The position numbers were made by a program, and so were the translations under genes. A stretch of 12,074 nt of DNA from contig SMXK01000027.1 of assembly GCA_004356265.1 (NCBI GenBank), positions 1 to 12,074 of the forward strand, given 5' to 3'. This DNA is from Bacteroidota bacterium. Its GTDB lineage: Bacteria > Bacteroidota > Rhodothermia > Rhodothermales > UBA10348. Positions 1-6,316 of the stretch are shown here, in pieces (position 1 is the stretch's first letter; each line of letters opens with the position of its first letter). Below the pieces are notes generated by a model. That model was not told where the DNA came from, did not search any database, and was given only the letters and a program-made list of their open reading frames with translations.

Positions 1-1649
1 ATAGACGGCAGGTATACAGGAGACGCGCTTAGCGCTTCGATACCGAGGCCGACCAGAACAGGTACGGCTCGTAAGTTAGTTGCCAGTTCTCCACAGAGGC
101 TTACCGGAATCCCAGCGGATTTCGCTGCTGCAATCGTATTGTGAATCAGTATTAATACGTCTGGATGCAAATCCTTGTACATTCCGGCAACAAGATCATT
201 CCCGCGATCAACTGCAAGAACAAATTGTGTAAGATCGTTGGTGCCAATCGAGAAAAAATCCACCTCTCTCGAAAATTGTTCTGCCATTAAAGCGACCGCT
301 GGTACTTCGACCATGATTCCGACGGGAATATCTGCATCATATTCAATCTTTTCTGAGCTGAGTTTTTCCATGATTTCGGCAAGGACGATTTTGAAGCGAT
401 GAACCTCGTCGAGGTTAGTAATCATGGGTAATAAAATTCGAGTATTCCCCCCGGCACTGGCCCTCAAGATCGCCCGAAGTTGGGGCACCATAATTTCCGG
501 TCGATCCAGTAGTACCCTGATTCCGCGCCACCCCAGGAAAGGGTTGTGTTCGCGATGGGCCATCGGCAAAAGTTTGTCGCCGCCCAAATCCAAAACACGA
601 AACGTCGTGTGTCCCGGCGCCGCCGCCGCCACTACCCGCTCATAAACCGCGAATTGTTCGTCCTCAGAGATGGAGATTCGGCCCTCCATCAGGAGTAATA
701 TTTCCGTCCTGAACAGGCCGATCCCTTCCGCACCATACTCTTTTAGCTGTGAAATCTCCTCCCGAAGTTCGAGATTTGCCTCGAGGCTGATCCGGTGCCC
801 GTCAAGTGTTTGGGTCGGCAAAGATACGAGTTTTTTTTCTTCCTGGATGAGCCTGCGATACCTGGCCTGACGCTTGATGTATCGCTCGAGCGTCTTTCGC
901 TCTGGATTTACGATCAGAACGCCTCTGATGCCGTCCAGAATGACAGTGTCTCCATTCTGTATTCGGTTGGTTACAGTTGGAATACCGATAACCGATGGCA
1001 CCGACAGAGCCCTTGCCATTATCGAAACATGCGAGGTGGGTCCGCCATAATCCGTGGCACATCCCAGAATTCCGCGTCGGCTGAATAGAACCATATCTGC
1101 GGCTGTCAGGCTTTCTGCGATGACAATGGTCTCCGGATCGATCGCAGAAATAATTCGCCCGCGACGAAGGTGCCGGATAATTCTGTCCTGAACGTCTTGA
1201 ACATCGTTCGATCGCTCTCGCAGGTATTCACTCTCGCTGGCTTCAAGTAATCGCTGATGTTTCGACATCACGTGATGCACTGCATACCCGGCGTTGATCT
1301 GGTGTTCATTGATATACGTGACTATCGCTGGATACATTTCGACATCTCTGAGCATTAAAAGCTGAGCTTCAAAAATGACCGCACTGTTTTCGCCCAGTTT
1401 TTCTCGTGTTACATCGATGATTTTCCCGAGATCGCGTTCGGCCCGCGAGATAGCTTTCTCAAATCTATCCGGCTCGTCTGCCAGTTCGTCCAGGCTGAGC
1501 TGCCGTTTCTGGATATCGAACGAGATACGGGCGTAGAGATACGCTGGCCCTATGGCGATACCCGGGGCTACCCCTACACCTTCGACCGACCACTCCCCGC
1601 CAGACTCGAAGTCGTGGTCAGTGAGGTTTATTGGTTTTTTTTCGGGCAT
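1..1649 (-). CDS. ptsI: PTS Enzyme I (PEP-protein phosphotransferase), 3' end cut off by the window
   Basis: Cytoplasmic enzyme that takes phosphate from phosphoenolpyruvate and passes it to HPr. The frame is open from an ATG at 1647-1649 to the left edge, 549 codons. Visible family motifs in order: VAPGIAIG near residue 27; the phosphohistidine loop GGPTSHVSIMAR with His207; GIGLFRTE (309-316); RVLDLGGDK (351-359); NPFLGWRGIR (369-378); SIGTNDLTQF (467-476); and SLCGE with the catalytic Cys519. Compared with the 575-residue E. coli enzyme, about 40 C-terminal residues are missing, and the N-terminus carries roughly 20 extra polar residues before the conserved start of the fold. No other in-frame start before the fold was seen. 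It lies 31 nt downstream of the HPr gene, so the two are almost certainly co-transcribed. All catalytic residues in view are intact. The coding strand has two runs of eight A (831-838 and 1635-1642). Confidence 0.95.
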   Translation of the reverse strand, partial: MPEKKPINLTDHDFESGGEWSVEGVGVAPGIAIGPAYLYARISFDIQKRQLSLDELADEPDRFEKAISRAERDLGKIIDVTREKLGENSAVIFEAQLLMLRDVEMYPAIVTYINEHQINAGYAVHHVMSKHQRLLEASESEYLRERSNDVQDVQDRIIRHLRRGRIISAIDPETIVIAESLTAADMVLFSRRGILGCATDYGGPTSHVSIMARALSVPSVIGIPTVTNRIQNGDTVILDGIRGVLIVNPERKTLERYIKRQARYRRLIQEEKKLVSLPTQTLDGHRISLEANLELREEISQLKEYGAEGIGLFRTEILLLMEGRISISEDEQFAVYERVVAAAAPGHTTFRVLDLGGDKLLPMAHREHNPFLGWRGIRVLLDRPEIMVPQLRAILRASAGGNTRILLPMITNLDEVHRFKIVLAEIMEKLSSEKIEYDADIPVGIMVEVPAVALMAEQFSREVDFFSIGTNDLTQFVLAVDRGNDLVAGMYKDLHPDVLILIHNTIAAAKSAGIPVSLCGELATNLRAVPVLVGLGIEALSASPVYLPS

Positions 1650-1680
1650 TGGAAGTCTCTATTTATTTTATTTTGTCGGG

Positions 1681-1950
1681 CTAAGCGACTTCACCAAATC
1701 CACCTGCGAACAATTCCGACAGGGTAGCGGCTGCTTCATCTTCGTCCGGCCCCTCAAGAATCAGCCAGACAGTCGATCCTTGTTCAGCCGCCAGTGTCAT
1801 TACCCCGATAATGCTTTTTCCGTTTATTTCGTAGCCGTCCTTCCGGATGAAAAAGTCGGATTCATATTTTGCTGCTGCTCTCACAATCATTGATGCAGGT
1901 CGCGTGTGTAATCCGGCTCTATTAACTATTTGGACTTCTTTTTCAATCAT
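1681..1950 (-). CDS. ptsH: HPr phosphocarrier protein, with regulatory Ser46
   Basis: Small phosphocarrier (89 aa) that receives phosphate from Enzyme I on a histidine. The active-site segment NRAGLHTRPA puts the histidine at position 15, exactly as in classical HPr. The second conserved segment, NGKSIIGVMTLAA, puts serine at position 46, the residue phosphorylated by HPr kinase/phosphorylase in organisms that have HprK. The length is normal for the family (85-90 aa). The ATG at 1948-1950 has no obvious Shine-Dalgarno. The gene starts 15 nt after the polyprenyl synthase stop and is followed 31 nt later by ptsI, so it belongs to the adk-led operon. No Enzyme II gene or hprK lies in the window. 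A regulatory role, rather than uptake of one sugar, is an inference from that absence and from Ser46. Confidence 0.95.
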   Translation of the reverse strand: MIEKEVQIVNRAGLHTRPASMIVRAAAKYESDFFIRKDGYEINGKSIIGVMTLAAEQGSTVWLILEGPDEDEAAATLSELFAGGFGEVA

Positions 1951-1965
1951 CTGAACTTATTCACG

Positions 1966-2955
1966 CTAATATTTTCGTTTCCTGAGGTTTGATAAAAGCA
2001 TTTCTAAGGTATCTGTGGCCTCACACTCTGGCAGGCAACGCATCAGAGAGCCAACTTTTTCGAAGTGGAATATAACAGCTTCTTCAGCCCGTTGTATTAT
2101 GCCACAAGATCGAAGTCGTTCGAGAGCCATATCCACTTCTGCGAGAGGAAGCTTTCCGGCAGCAACGGTAGATCGCCACCACTCGAAATGCGGATTGTCG
2201 CGAGCCTCGAGAACACTCGTCAACAAATAAGTCATTTTACCCGATCGGATGTCGCCGCCCACCGGCTTTCCCCACGATTCACTCATCGCAGTCAGGTCTA
2301 ACAGGTCATCTTGAATCTGAAACGCGCGCCCCAAATGGAATCCGAGACGAGACAAAATATCCAATTCGTCGTCCGTTGCATGACCGTACAGGCCTCCCCA
2401 AATAAGACTTGTTTTCAGCAGGAATCCTGTCTTCCGGTCAATCATGTCAAGGTATTCATCGACGCTGACATCGGTTCGCGTTTCAAACCCCATGTCCAGT
2501 ACCTGACCTTCGCACAGAGCGCGTACAGCGTTGTCCTGCTGAACTAAAATTTCCGGTAGTCTTTCTGGACGAGAAAAAGCCAACAGGCTGGGTGTTATCC
2601 CCAACAACAGGTCGCCGACCAATATGGCGGTGGATTCGTCCCATTTAGTGTGAACGGTTTTACGACCGCGCCTCGTATCAGACTTGTCCATGATATCATC
2701 ATGAACCAGCGTGAACGTATGAAATATTTCAACCGCGATTGCGGCGTCCAGTGCTCCACTAAGCTCAGCTCCAAATATTCGGCCAGCCAACAAGGTTAGC
2801 AATGGCCGAATTCGTTTACCTTTATTCTCAAGAGAATATCGAACGGGCCTGTATAATGCCTCAGGGCTATCGCCCAACCGTATCGACGCCAGTCCGGAAT
2901 CAACGGAATCTCGCAAGTCACGAAGTATCTCAAGATGCCGATCGGTTTCGATCAT
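1966..2955 (-). CDS. Short-chain polyprenyl diphosphate synthase (GGPP/FPP-type)
   Basis: Trans-isoprenyl diphosphate synthase (329 aa), condensing isopentenyl diphosphate onto allylic diphosphates in the cytoplasm. Visible motifs: GKRIRP (residues 46-51), the first aspartate-rich motif DDIMD (86-90), GQVLDM (150-155), DRKTG (173-177) and the second aspartate-rich motif DDLLD (216-220). The first motif is DDxxD without the two-residue insertion of classical bacterial FPP synthases. The residue five before it is Phe81, a bulky side chain which in archaeal-type GGPP synthases limits product length. This suggests a C15-C20 product rather than a long quinone side chain; that is inference from known chain-length determinants. 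The start is 12 nt after the adk stop and HPr follows after 15 nt. A strong ribosome binding site is not visible. The exact product cannot be fixed from sequence, so no gene symbol is given. Confidence 0.92.
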   Translation of the reverse strand: MIETDRHLEILRDLRDSVDSGLASIRLGDSPEALYRPVRYSLENKGKRIRPLLTLLAGRIFGAELSGALDAAIAVEIFHTFTLVHDDIMDKSDTRRGRKTVHTKWDESTAILVGDLLLGITPSLLAFSRPERLPEILVQQDNAVRALCEGQVLDMGFETRTDVSVDEYLDMIDRKTGFLLKTSLIWGGLYGHATDDELDILSRLGFHLGRAFQIQDDLLDLTAMSESWGKPVGGDIRSGKMTYLLTSVLEARDNPHFEWWRSTVAAGKLPLAEVDMALERLRSCGIIQRAEEAVIFHFEKVGSLMRCLPECEATDTLEMLLSNLRKRKY

Positions 2956-2967
2956 GCGATGGGCGGC

Positions 2968-3612
2968 TTACTCGGAGGCAGCAAAATTGTAAATGGTCGA
3001 AAGAATTCTGGCGTGAACGTCTTCGAATGTACCAACGCCGTCAACTTCCACCATCAGATTCTTGTCCTTGTAATAATCAACCAGAGGGTGGGTTTGCTTC
3101 TGGTATACTTCAAGCCTTCTGAAAATTGATTCCGGTAGGTCGTCCTTACGCTGAATTATAAGTTCCGGATCTATACCAGAAGGCGGCGGCTTGTATTCGA
3201 GATGGAAATTTTCCCCGGTTTCAATATGAACGCGCCTCTGGGACAGCCTTCCGACTATGATTTCGTTTGATACAACCAGATTCACAACGCATTGCAGCAT
3301 GGCCTCGTGCTCAGACAAGAATTCGGATAACCATTCTGCCTGTTCTATCGTCCTCGGATATCCATCCAGCACGAAATGGTCGTAATGATTCCGGGTAATC
3401 GCCTCTTCGGCAAGTACGCGTACGATGTGTCCGGGTACGAGTTGAGAGTCGTCCATGTACTTCTTGGCCTCGATTCCAACATCAGATCCGCTCCTTAGTG
3501 CGGACCTGAGAATAACTCCGGTGGAAATATGCTCCAGACCTTGGTTCTGACTTAAAAATGTGGCTTGGGACCCTTTTCCAACGCCGGGCGCCCCGAATAA
3601 TGCAATTCGCAT
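2968..3612 (-). CDS. adk: Adenylate kinase (somewhat divergent)
   Basis: Catalyses ATP + AMP to 2 ADP in the cytoplasm; 214 aa, the normal length of the long (LID-containing) form. The protein starts directly with the Walker A region: FGAPGVGKGSQ at residues 6-16 with Lys13. The NMP-binding segment is ISTGVILR (29-36), followed by LDGYPRT (82-88), the LID start RRVH (126-129) and RKDD (155-158) with downstream RRLEVY. No zinc cysteines are present in the LID. Departures from the usual consensus are STGD to STGV, GRR to QRR before the LID, and GKGTQ to GKGSQ. Catalytic Lys and Arg positions look intact, so activity is expected. It heads a tight operon with the polyprenyl synthase, HPr and EI. 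Its leader contains a terminator-like hairpin whose U-tract ends 8 nt before the ATG, and no Shine-Dalgarno is visible. Confidence 0.93.
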   Translation of the reverse strand: MRIALFGAPGVGKGSQATFLSQNQGLEHISTGVILRSALRSGSDVGIEAKKYMDDSQLVPGHIVRVLAEEAITRNHYDHFVLDGYPRTIEQAEWLSEFLSEHEAMLQCVVNLVVSNEIIVGRLSQRRVHIETGENFHLEYKPPPSGIDPELIIQRKDDLPESIFRRLEVYQKQTHPLVDYYKDKNLMVEVDGVGTFEDVHARILSTIYNFAASE

Positions 3613-3620
3613 GGATACAG

Positions 3621-3646
3621 AAAAAACAAATGGCCGACTAGCGGCC
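3621..3646 (-). terminator. Terminator-like hairpin plus U-tract immediately before adk
   Basis: On the minus strand a 5-bp all-GC stem (GGCCG / CGGCC, loop CTAGT, positions 3646-3632) is followed by ATTTGTTTTTT (3631-3621). This has the form of an intrinsic terminator, though with a short stem. It overlaps a perfect 12-bp palindrome TAGCGGCCGCTA (3639-3650). It could end the transcript of the upstream membrane-protein pair or act as a leader structure for adk, whose ATG is only 8 nt beyond the U-tract. Function is inferred from form alone. Confidence 0.4.
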
Positions 3647-3726
3647 GCTATCGAGCGTGAGTTTAATGCCGGGAGACCTCGGCTTCATGTTAACCCTAAT
3701 GAATCAAAAATACGATCCAGAGAGGA

Positions 3727-4230
3727 CTAATTCTTTGTTTGAGTCTGACGGCCGCTCTTCAATAGCTCTGCCAGTATATCGATGAGGCTCGGACCCAGAG
3801 ATACCAGCAATTGCTTCAAGATTTTCGCAAGCGTCCCTGAAAGTTCATTTCGATCGCCTCCATCGCCAACCCGTACAACAGGCGGCCGCTTTCTCAGGGC
3901 TGCGAAGACAGCATCCTCGGTATCCATGCCTGACTTAATATTTTTCCGAACTTCGCGGGCAATAGCATCACTGATGCGTTCGAGACCGTCCTGATAGGTA
4001 AAGCCAGAAGATTTTCGCCTCTTAAATAAAAATGCTACCGTCAAAAGCCCTGCTCCTATCACCGCCGCCTTTTTGATCTGATTCTTCCGATCCAGTAATT
4101 TACGAACAGTTCTGGGGCTCACCGGGAGTTCCATTTCAAGGGCTTCAAATCGAGCACTGATTGATTTAGTTCTTTCCGCCAGCCGGGTGCGCACTTCGCT
4201 GCGAGTCATTTTGTTGCCTGAGTTCGACAT
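3727..4230 (-). CDS. Single-pass membrane protein of unknown function, partner of the holin-X-like gene
   Basis: A 167-aa protein that I do not recognise with certainty. The first ~50 residues are polar and basic with a likely helix (MTRSEVRTRLAERTKS), loosely recalling the helical N-termini of DUF3618/YqjD-like stress membrane proteins. One clear transmembrane segment follows at about residues 55-69 (AAVIGAGLLTVAFLF), flanked by KK before and KRRK after, as expected for a cytoplasmic-side anchor. The C-terminal half has a mixed helical stretch, a Gly/Asp-rich loop (VGDGGD near 121) and a final amphipathic leucine-rich helix (about 129-158). The ATG at 4228-4230 has AGAGG just upstream. It lies 5 nt after the stop of the holin-like gene, so the pair is co-transcribed and probably works together at the inner membrane. 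Its role is unknown. Confidence 0.75.
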   Translation of the reverse strand: MSNSGNKMTRSEVRTRLAERTKSISARFEALEMELPVSPRTVRKLLDRKNQIKKAAVIGAGLLTVAFLFKRRKSSGFTYQDGLERISDAIAREVRKNIKSGMDTEDAVFAALRKRPPVVRVGDGGDRNELSGTLAKILKQLLVSLGPSLIDILAELLKSGRQTQTKN

Positions 4231-4235
4231 GGCCT

Positions 4236-4739
4236 CTAAGCTACCTGTTTTGCTTCAGGAAGTTGAGGCTTCAGTGCTTGCTTGTCCGATTCGATTTGTA
4301 GCTTAACGTCTTCTTCGGCAACAGACTCCCCTTTTCTTGCAACGCTTAACAAGACATTGTTGATAAACTTCGGCCGGACTTTGTGCATGACGAACGTTAT
4401 CAAGGCCAACAAACCCGAGATCGATAAAAATCCGAGCGCTGTATTCCCGATTAACTGACCGAGTCCGAATGCTGCCGCGAACAGAGCAAAAATGCCACTA
4501 GTACCACCAATAAAGGCCACTATCACCGTAAGAATCGCCTGATTTGCAATGACGTCGATTCGGTCTTCCAGGTCCAACTGGACAAGTTTAAGACGAAGAT
4601 CAACCCACTCTTTCACATCATCGACAAGCCCCTTGGTTTGTCCAGAGATACGATCGAACTTGCCGTTTCCGAATTCAGTATTCGTGTTGTCAGCGTCTCT
4701 GGTGCTTGCTGTTTTAATATGTTTTGACTTTTCAGTCAT
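4236..4739 (-). CDS. Holin-X-like (phage holin superfamily III) two-helix membrane protein
   Basis: A 167-aa inner-membrane protein. The N-terminal ~35 residues are polar and look disordered. A charged amphipathic helix follows (about 38-62: LVDDVKEWVDLRLKLVQLDL), then a long hydrophobic segment at about 68-96 and a second at about 101-118, and a charged tail. This order of acidic/basic helix then two hydrophobic hairpin helices matches the Holin-X family (PF07332) found on the chromosomes of many non-phage bacteria. The family name reflects similarity to holins; no lysis function or phage gene is evident here, and a structural or stress role is more likely. It is followed after 5 nt by a single-pass membrane protein gene. 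A plausible sigma70-type promoter lies 49 nt upstream of the ATG. Confidence 0.72.
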   Translation of the reverse strand: MTEKSKHIKTASTRDADNTNTEFGNGKFDRISGQTKGLVDDVKEWVDLRLKLVQLDLEDRIDVIANQAILTVIVAFIGGTSGIFALFAAAFGLGQLIGNTALGFLSISGLLALITFVMHKVRPKFINNVLLSVARKGESVAEEDVKLQIESDKQALKPQLPEAKQVA

Positions 4740-4787
4740 GCACGCAATCTCTGAATTATTTAACGCCCGGAGGATACTCCATATAAC

Positions 4788-4816
4788 GTTTTAATCGGCC
4801 TAAAAGAGTCAGTCAA
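4788..4816 (-). promoter_or_regulatory. Candidate sigma70-like promoter for the membrane-protein pair
   Basis: On the minus strand TTGACT (4816-4811) is separated by 17 nt from TAAAAC (4793-4788). This gives 5/6 and 4/6 matches to the sigma70 consensus at ideal spacing, in the 108-bp gap upstream of the holin-X-like gene. Organisms of the Bacteroidota use a different consensus, so the match may be chance if the host belongs there. Confidence 0.35.
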
Positions 4817-4820
4817 AACC

Positions 4821-4839
4821 CGTTTTCGCCGGAAATACG
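4821..4839 (-). terminator. Possible weak terminator after the acyl-CoA reductase gene
   Basis: Eight bases past the acyl-CoA reductase stop, the minus strand can fold CGTATTTC against GAAAACG around a CGGC loop. This is seven pairs with one bulged A, followed by GGGTTTTGAC. The U-run is short and the stem AT-rich, so terminator function is uncertain. Confidence 0.25.
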
Positions 4840-4847
4840 TCAATGAA

Positions 4848-5927
4848 CTACGACAATCGGGTCAAAAACTCTGGTATACTCACTTTATCCGGGCACCACG
4901 ATAGTTCAGGGCGCTGCGCAAACCCGGGCAATACATGGCTTATATAGTCAGAAATGCCGAGCTTATCCGCTATTGGCGCCGAACATACGACTAACTGTAA
5001 ATGAGATTGATGGGTATCCATCCAATGCTTCACATCCGCCAGGTTTGTGTATTCCACCCAACGAATATGGCCCGGCATCTGGATCTCGGCTTCTCCCTTT
5101 GAGACAAGGAACTCCATGTTATCACCGTAGCCGTGAGGTTGATCCACGGCTCGCATGTAGGCCTGCGTCATCTTCAGCGATCCTGCCGTGTCAGGATGAA
5201 CCGGGAAGGCTGCCCTGAACTCGGCCATTGCATTAAGCAGCGCGTCTGGCGTGGCTGATTCGGGAGCCCAGATAATGCTCACGTTCCGACATCCTAATCC
5301 TTCGTGCAGAAGAGCGTCTTCGGCGATCGATTCGAGCTCCGCCGCTGATTCAGCTCCGGACAGAACAGCGATCGAAAACCTGTTTCTTCTCAGGAGCCTG
5401 CAGTTTTTTTTTATTCCGTTTTCAGAACATGCATCCTCGACGATTTTTATGGTTTCGTCTGACCCGGATGCGATTATCGCATCTGCGCAGATTAACAGGT
5501 CTTCAAAAGAAATGAATTCAGGCTTAAATCCATTCTCAAAGGATGCGTATTTTTCTAACCGCCTCGTGAGATCGTTTACGAAAGCCGGTAACAGCGCCGG
5601 TGATTTTGAGGAGACGGTGCCTGCATATTGGTGGCCGCTCAACGTAACCGCGATAAAATCCTGCAGTCCGACGAACGGAATATTCCCGGGATTCAACACT
5701 CCTATTGTTTTGGATTCACTTGCTACGTCAGGAATCCAGGACTTCAAACCATCCGCCGTCAATTGGCTCATCTGCTGGTTAATAGCGAACACGAGAGCCT
5801 CCTCCGTAAAACGATTCTGAGCATCAAGCGACAACAGTTCAGCTTCTCGCCTGATATTGTAGTCCAGCGCTGACCATGCCTCTGCTGTTTCGACGAGAGC
5901 AGTTATATATAGTGACTGATCCATCAT
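4848..5927 (-). CDS. LuxC-type acyl-CoA reductase
   Basis: A 359-aa protein with the layout of the compact LuxC-type acyl-CoA reductases common in Bacteroidota, which reduce acyl-CoA to aldehyde with NADPH by an aldehyde-dehydrogenase-like mechanism. Visible blocks: VLNPGNIPFVGLQDF (77-91), a nucleotide-binding-like stretch around AVTLSGH, IIASGSDE (151-158), RNRFSIAVLSG (181-191), and GLGCRNVS with the likely nucleophile Cys213. Family LuxC proteins are usually longer (~480 aa); the short form is normal for this lineage. The ATG at 5925-5927 overlaps the crcB stop as ATGA, implying translational coupling; a second ATG directly follows. An A9 run (5404-5412) lies inside the coding strand near residue 173. 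No luxD/luxE or luciferase genes are nearby, so bioluminescence is not suggested. The natural substrate is unknown. Confidence 0.85.
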   Translation of the reverse strand: MMDQSLYITALVETAEAWSALDYNIRREAELLSLDAQNRFTEEALVFAINQQMSQLTADGLKSWIPDVASESKTIGVLNPGNIPFVGLQDFIAVTLSGHQYAGTVSSKSPALLPAFVNDLTRRLEKYASFENGFKPEFISFEDLLICADAIIASGSDETIKIVEDACSENGIKKNCRLLRRNRFSIAVLSGAESAAELESIAEDALLHEGLGCRNVSIIWAPESATPDALLNAMAEFRAAFPVHPDTAGSLKMTQAYMRAVDQPHGYGDNMEFLVSKGEAEIQMPGHIRWVEYTNLADVKHWMDTHQSHLQLVVCSAPIADKLGISDYISHVLPGFAQRPELSWCPDKVSIPEFLTRLS

Positions 5928-6304
5928 CCCCCGCCCATCACCTTGCCAGCGAGATATCCTAACGCTGCACCGCCGATCGCACCGATATTATTTCCTAGTA
6001 TGTATACCATTCCAGCCAGAATTCGGCCCTCTTGAAGCAACCGAATCGAATCAAGGCTATATACTGAAAAAGTTGTAAACGCACCAAGCAGTCCGATGAA
6101 TAAGAACGAAGCAGTATGTACCGAGAACGATTCTTTTTCGTCCAGCGCCCACAACAGGCCTATTAACAGCGAACCAACCACGTTTATAGCGAGTGTTCCA
6201 AACGGAAAGTGATCATACCCTGCGCGGATTGTAGCCATCGTGATACCCGCACGGAGCACCGCACCAATGGCTCCTCCCAGTGCGATTAACAACAGATTTG
6301 CCAT
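5924..6304 (-). CDS. crcB: Fluoride ion channel (Fluc / CrcB family)
   Basis: A 126-aa, four-helix inner-membrane protein that lets fluoride leave the cell; the active form is an antiparallel dimer. Visible motifs: GGAIGAVLR at residues 10-18, FGTLAINVVGS (35-45) with the conserved pore Asn41, and GLLGAFTTFS (71-80). Helix four is rich in Gly and Ala (NNIGAIGGAALG). The length matches the family. In the Phe-box region, Phe79 is present but the residue three further on is Tyr82 where most family members have Phe. The gene lies 12 nt after the thiolase stop and overlaps the acyl-CoA reductase start by 4 nt (ATGA), so it is translated as part of that operon. There is no room for a fluoride riboswitch directly in front of it. 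The identity is secure; the reason for its position between two acyl-CoA enzymes is unknown. Confidence 0.93.
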   Translation of the reverse strand: MANLLLIALGGAIGAVLRAGITMATIRAGYDHFPFGTLAINVVGSLLIGLLWALDEKESFSVHTASFLFIGLLGAFTTFSVYSLDSIRLLQEGRILAGMVYILGNNIGAIGGAALGYLAGKVMGGG

Positions 6305-6316
6305 CGCTGCCGGGCC

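Noticed and set aside
802..1062. Minus-strand 86-codon frame overlapping ptsI in another frame
   Set aside because: It overlaps the His207 region of ptsI, which is certain in its own frame; Arg/His/Cys-rich shadow.
3705..3712. TATTTTTG on the minus strand, matching the Bacteroidota -7 element TAnnTTTG upstream of adk
   Set aside because: No TTTG -33 element at the expected distance (about 19-21 nt further upstream), so the match may be chance in an AT-rich stretch.
4236..4739. Interpretation of the holin-like gene as a prophage remnant
   Set aside because: No endolysin, spanin, structural or integrase genes nearby; Holin-X proteins are common outside phages.
5251..5820. 189-codon plus-strand reading frame across the acyl-CoA reductase gene
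   Set aside because: It is fully antisense to a gene with clear family motifs. Its translation is Ser-rich with no recognisable domain.
4848..5927. Interpretation of the LuxC-type gene as part of a bioluminescence operon
   Set aside because: No luxA, luxB, luxD or luxE partner is present; stand-alone LuxC-type reductases occur in non-luminous Bacteroidota.
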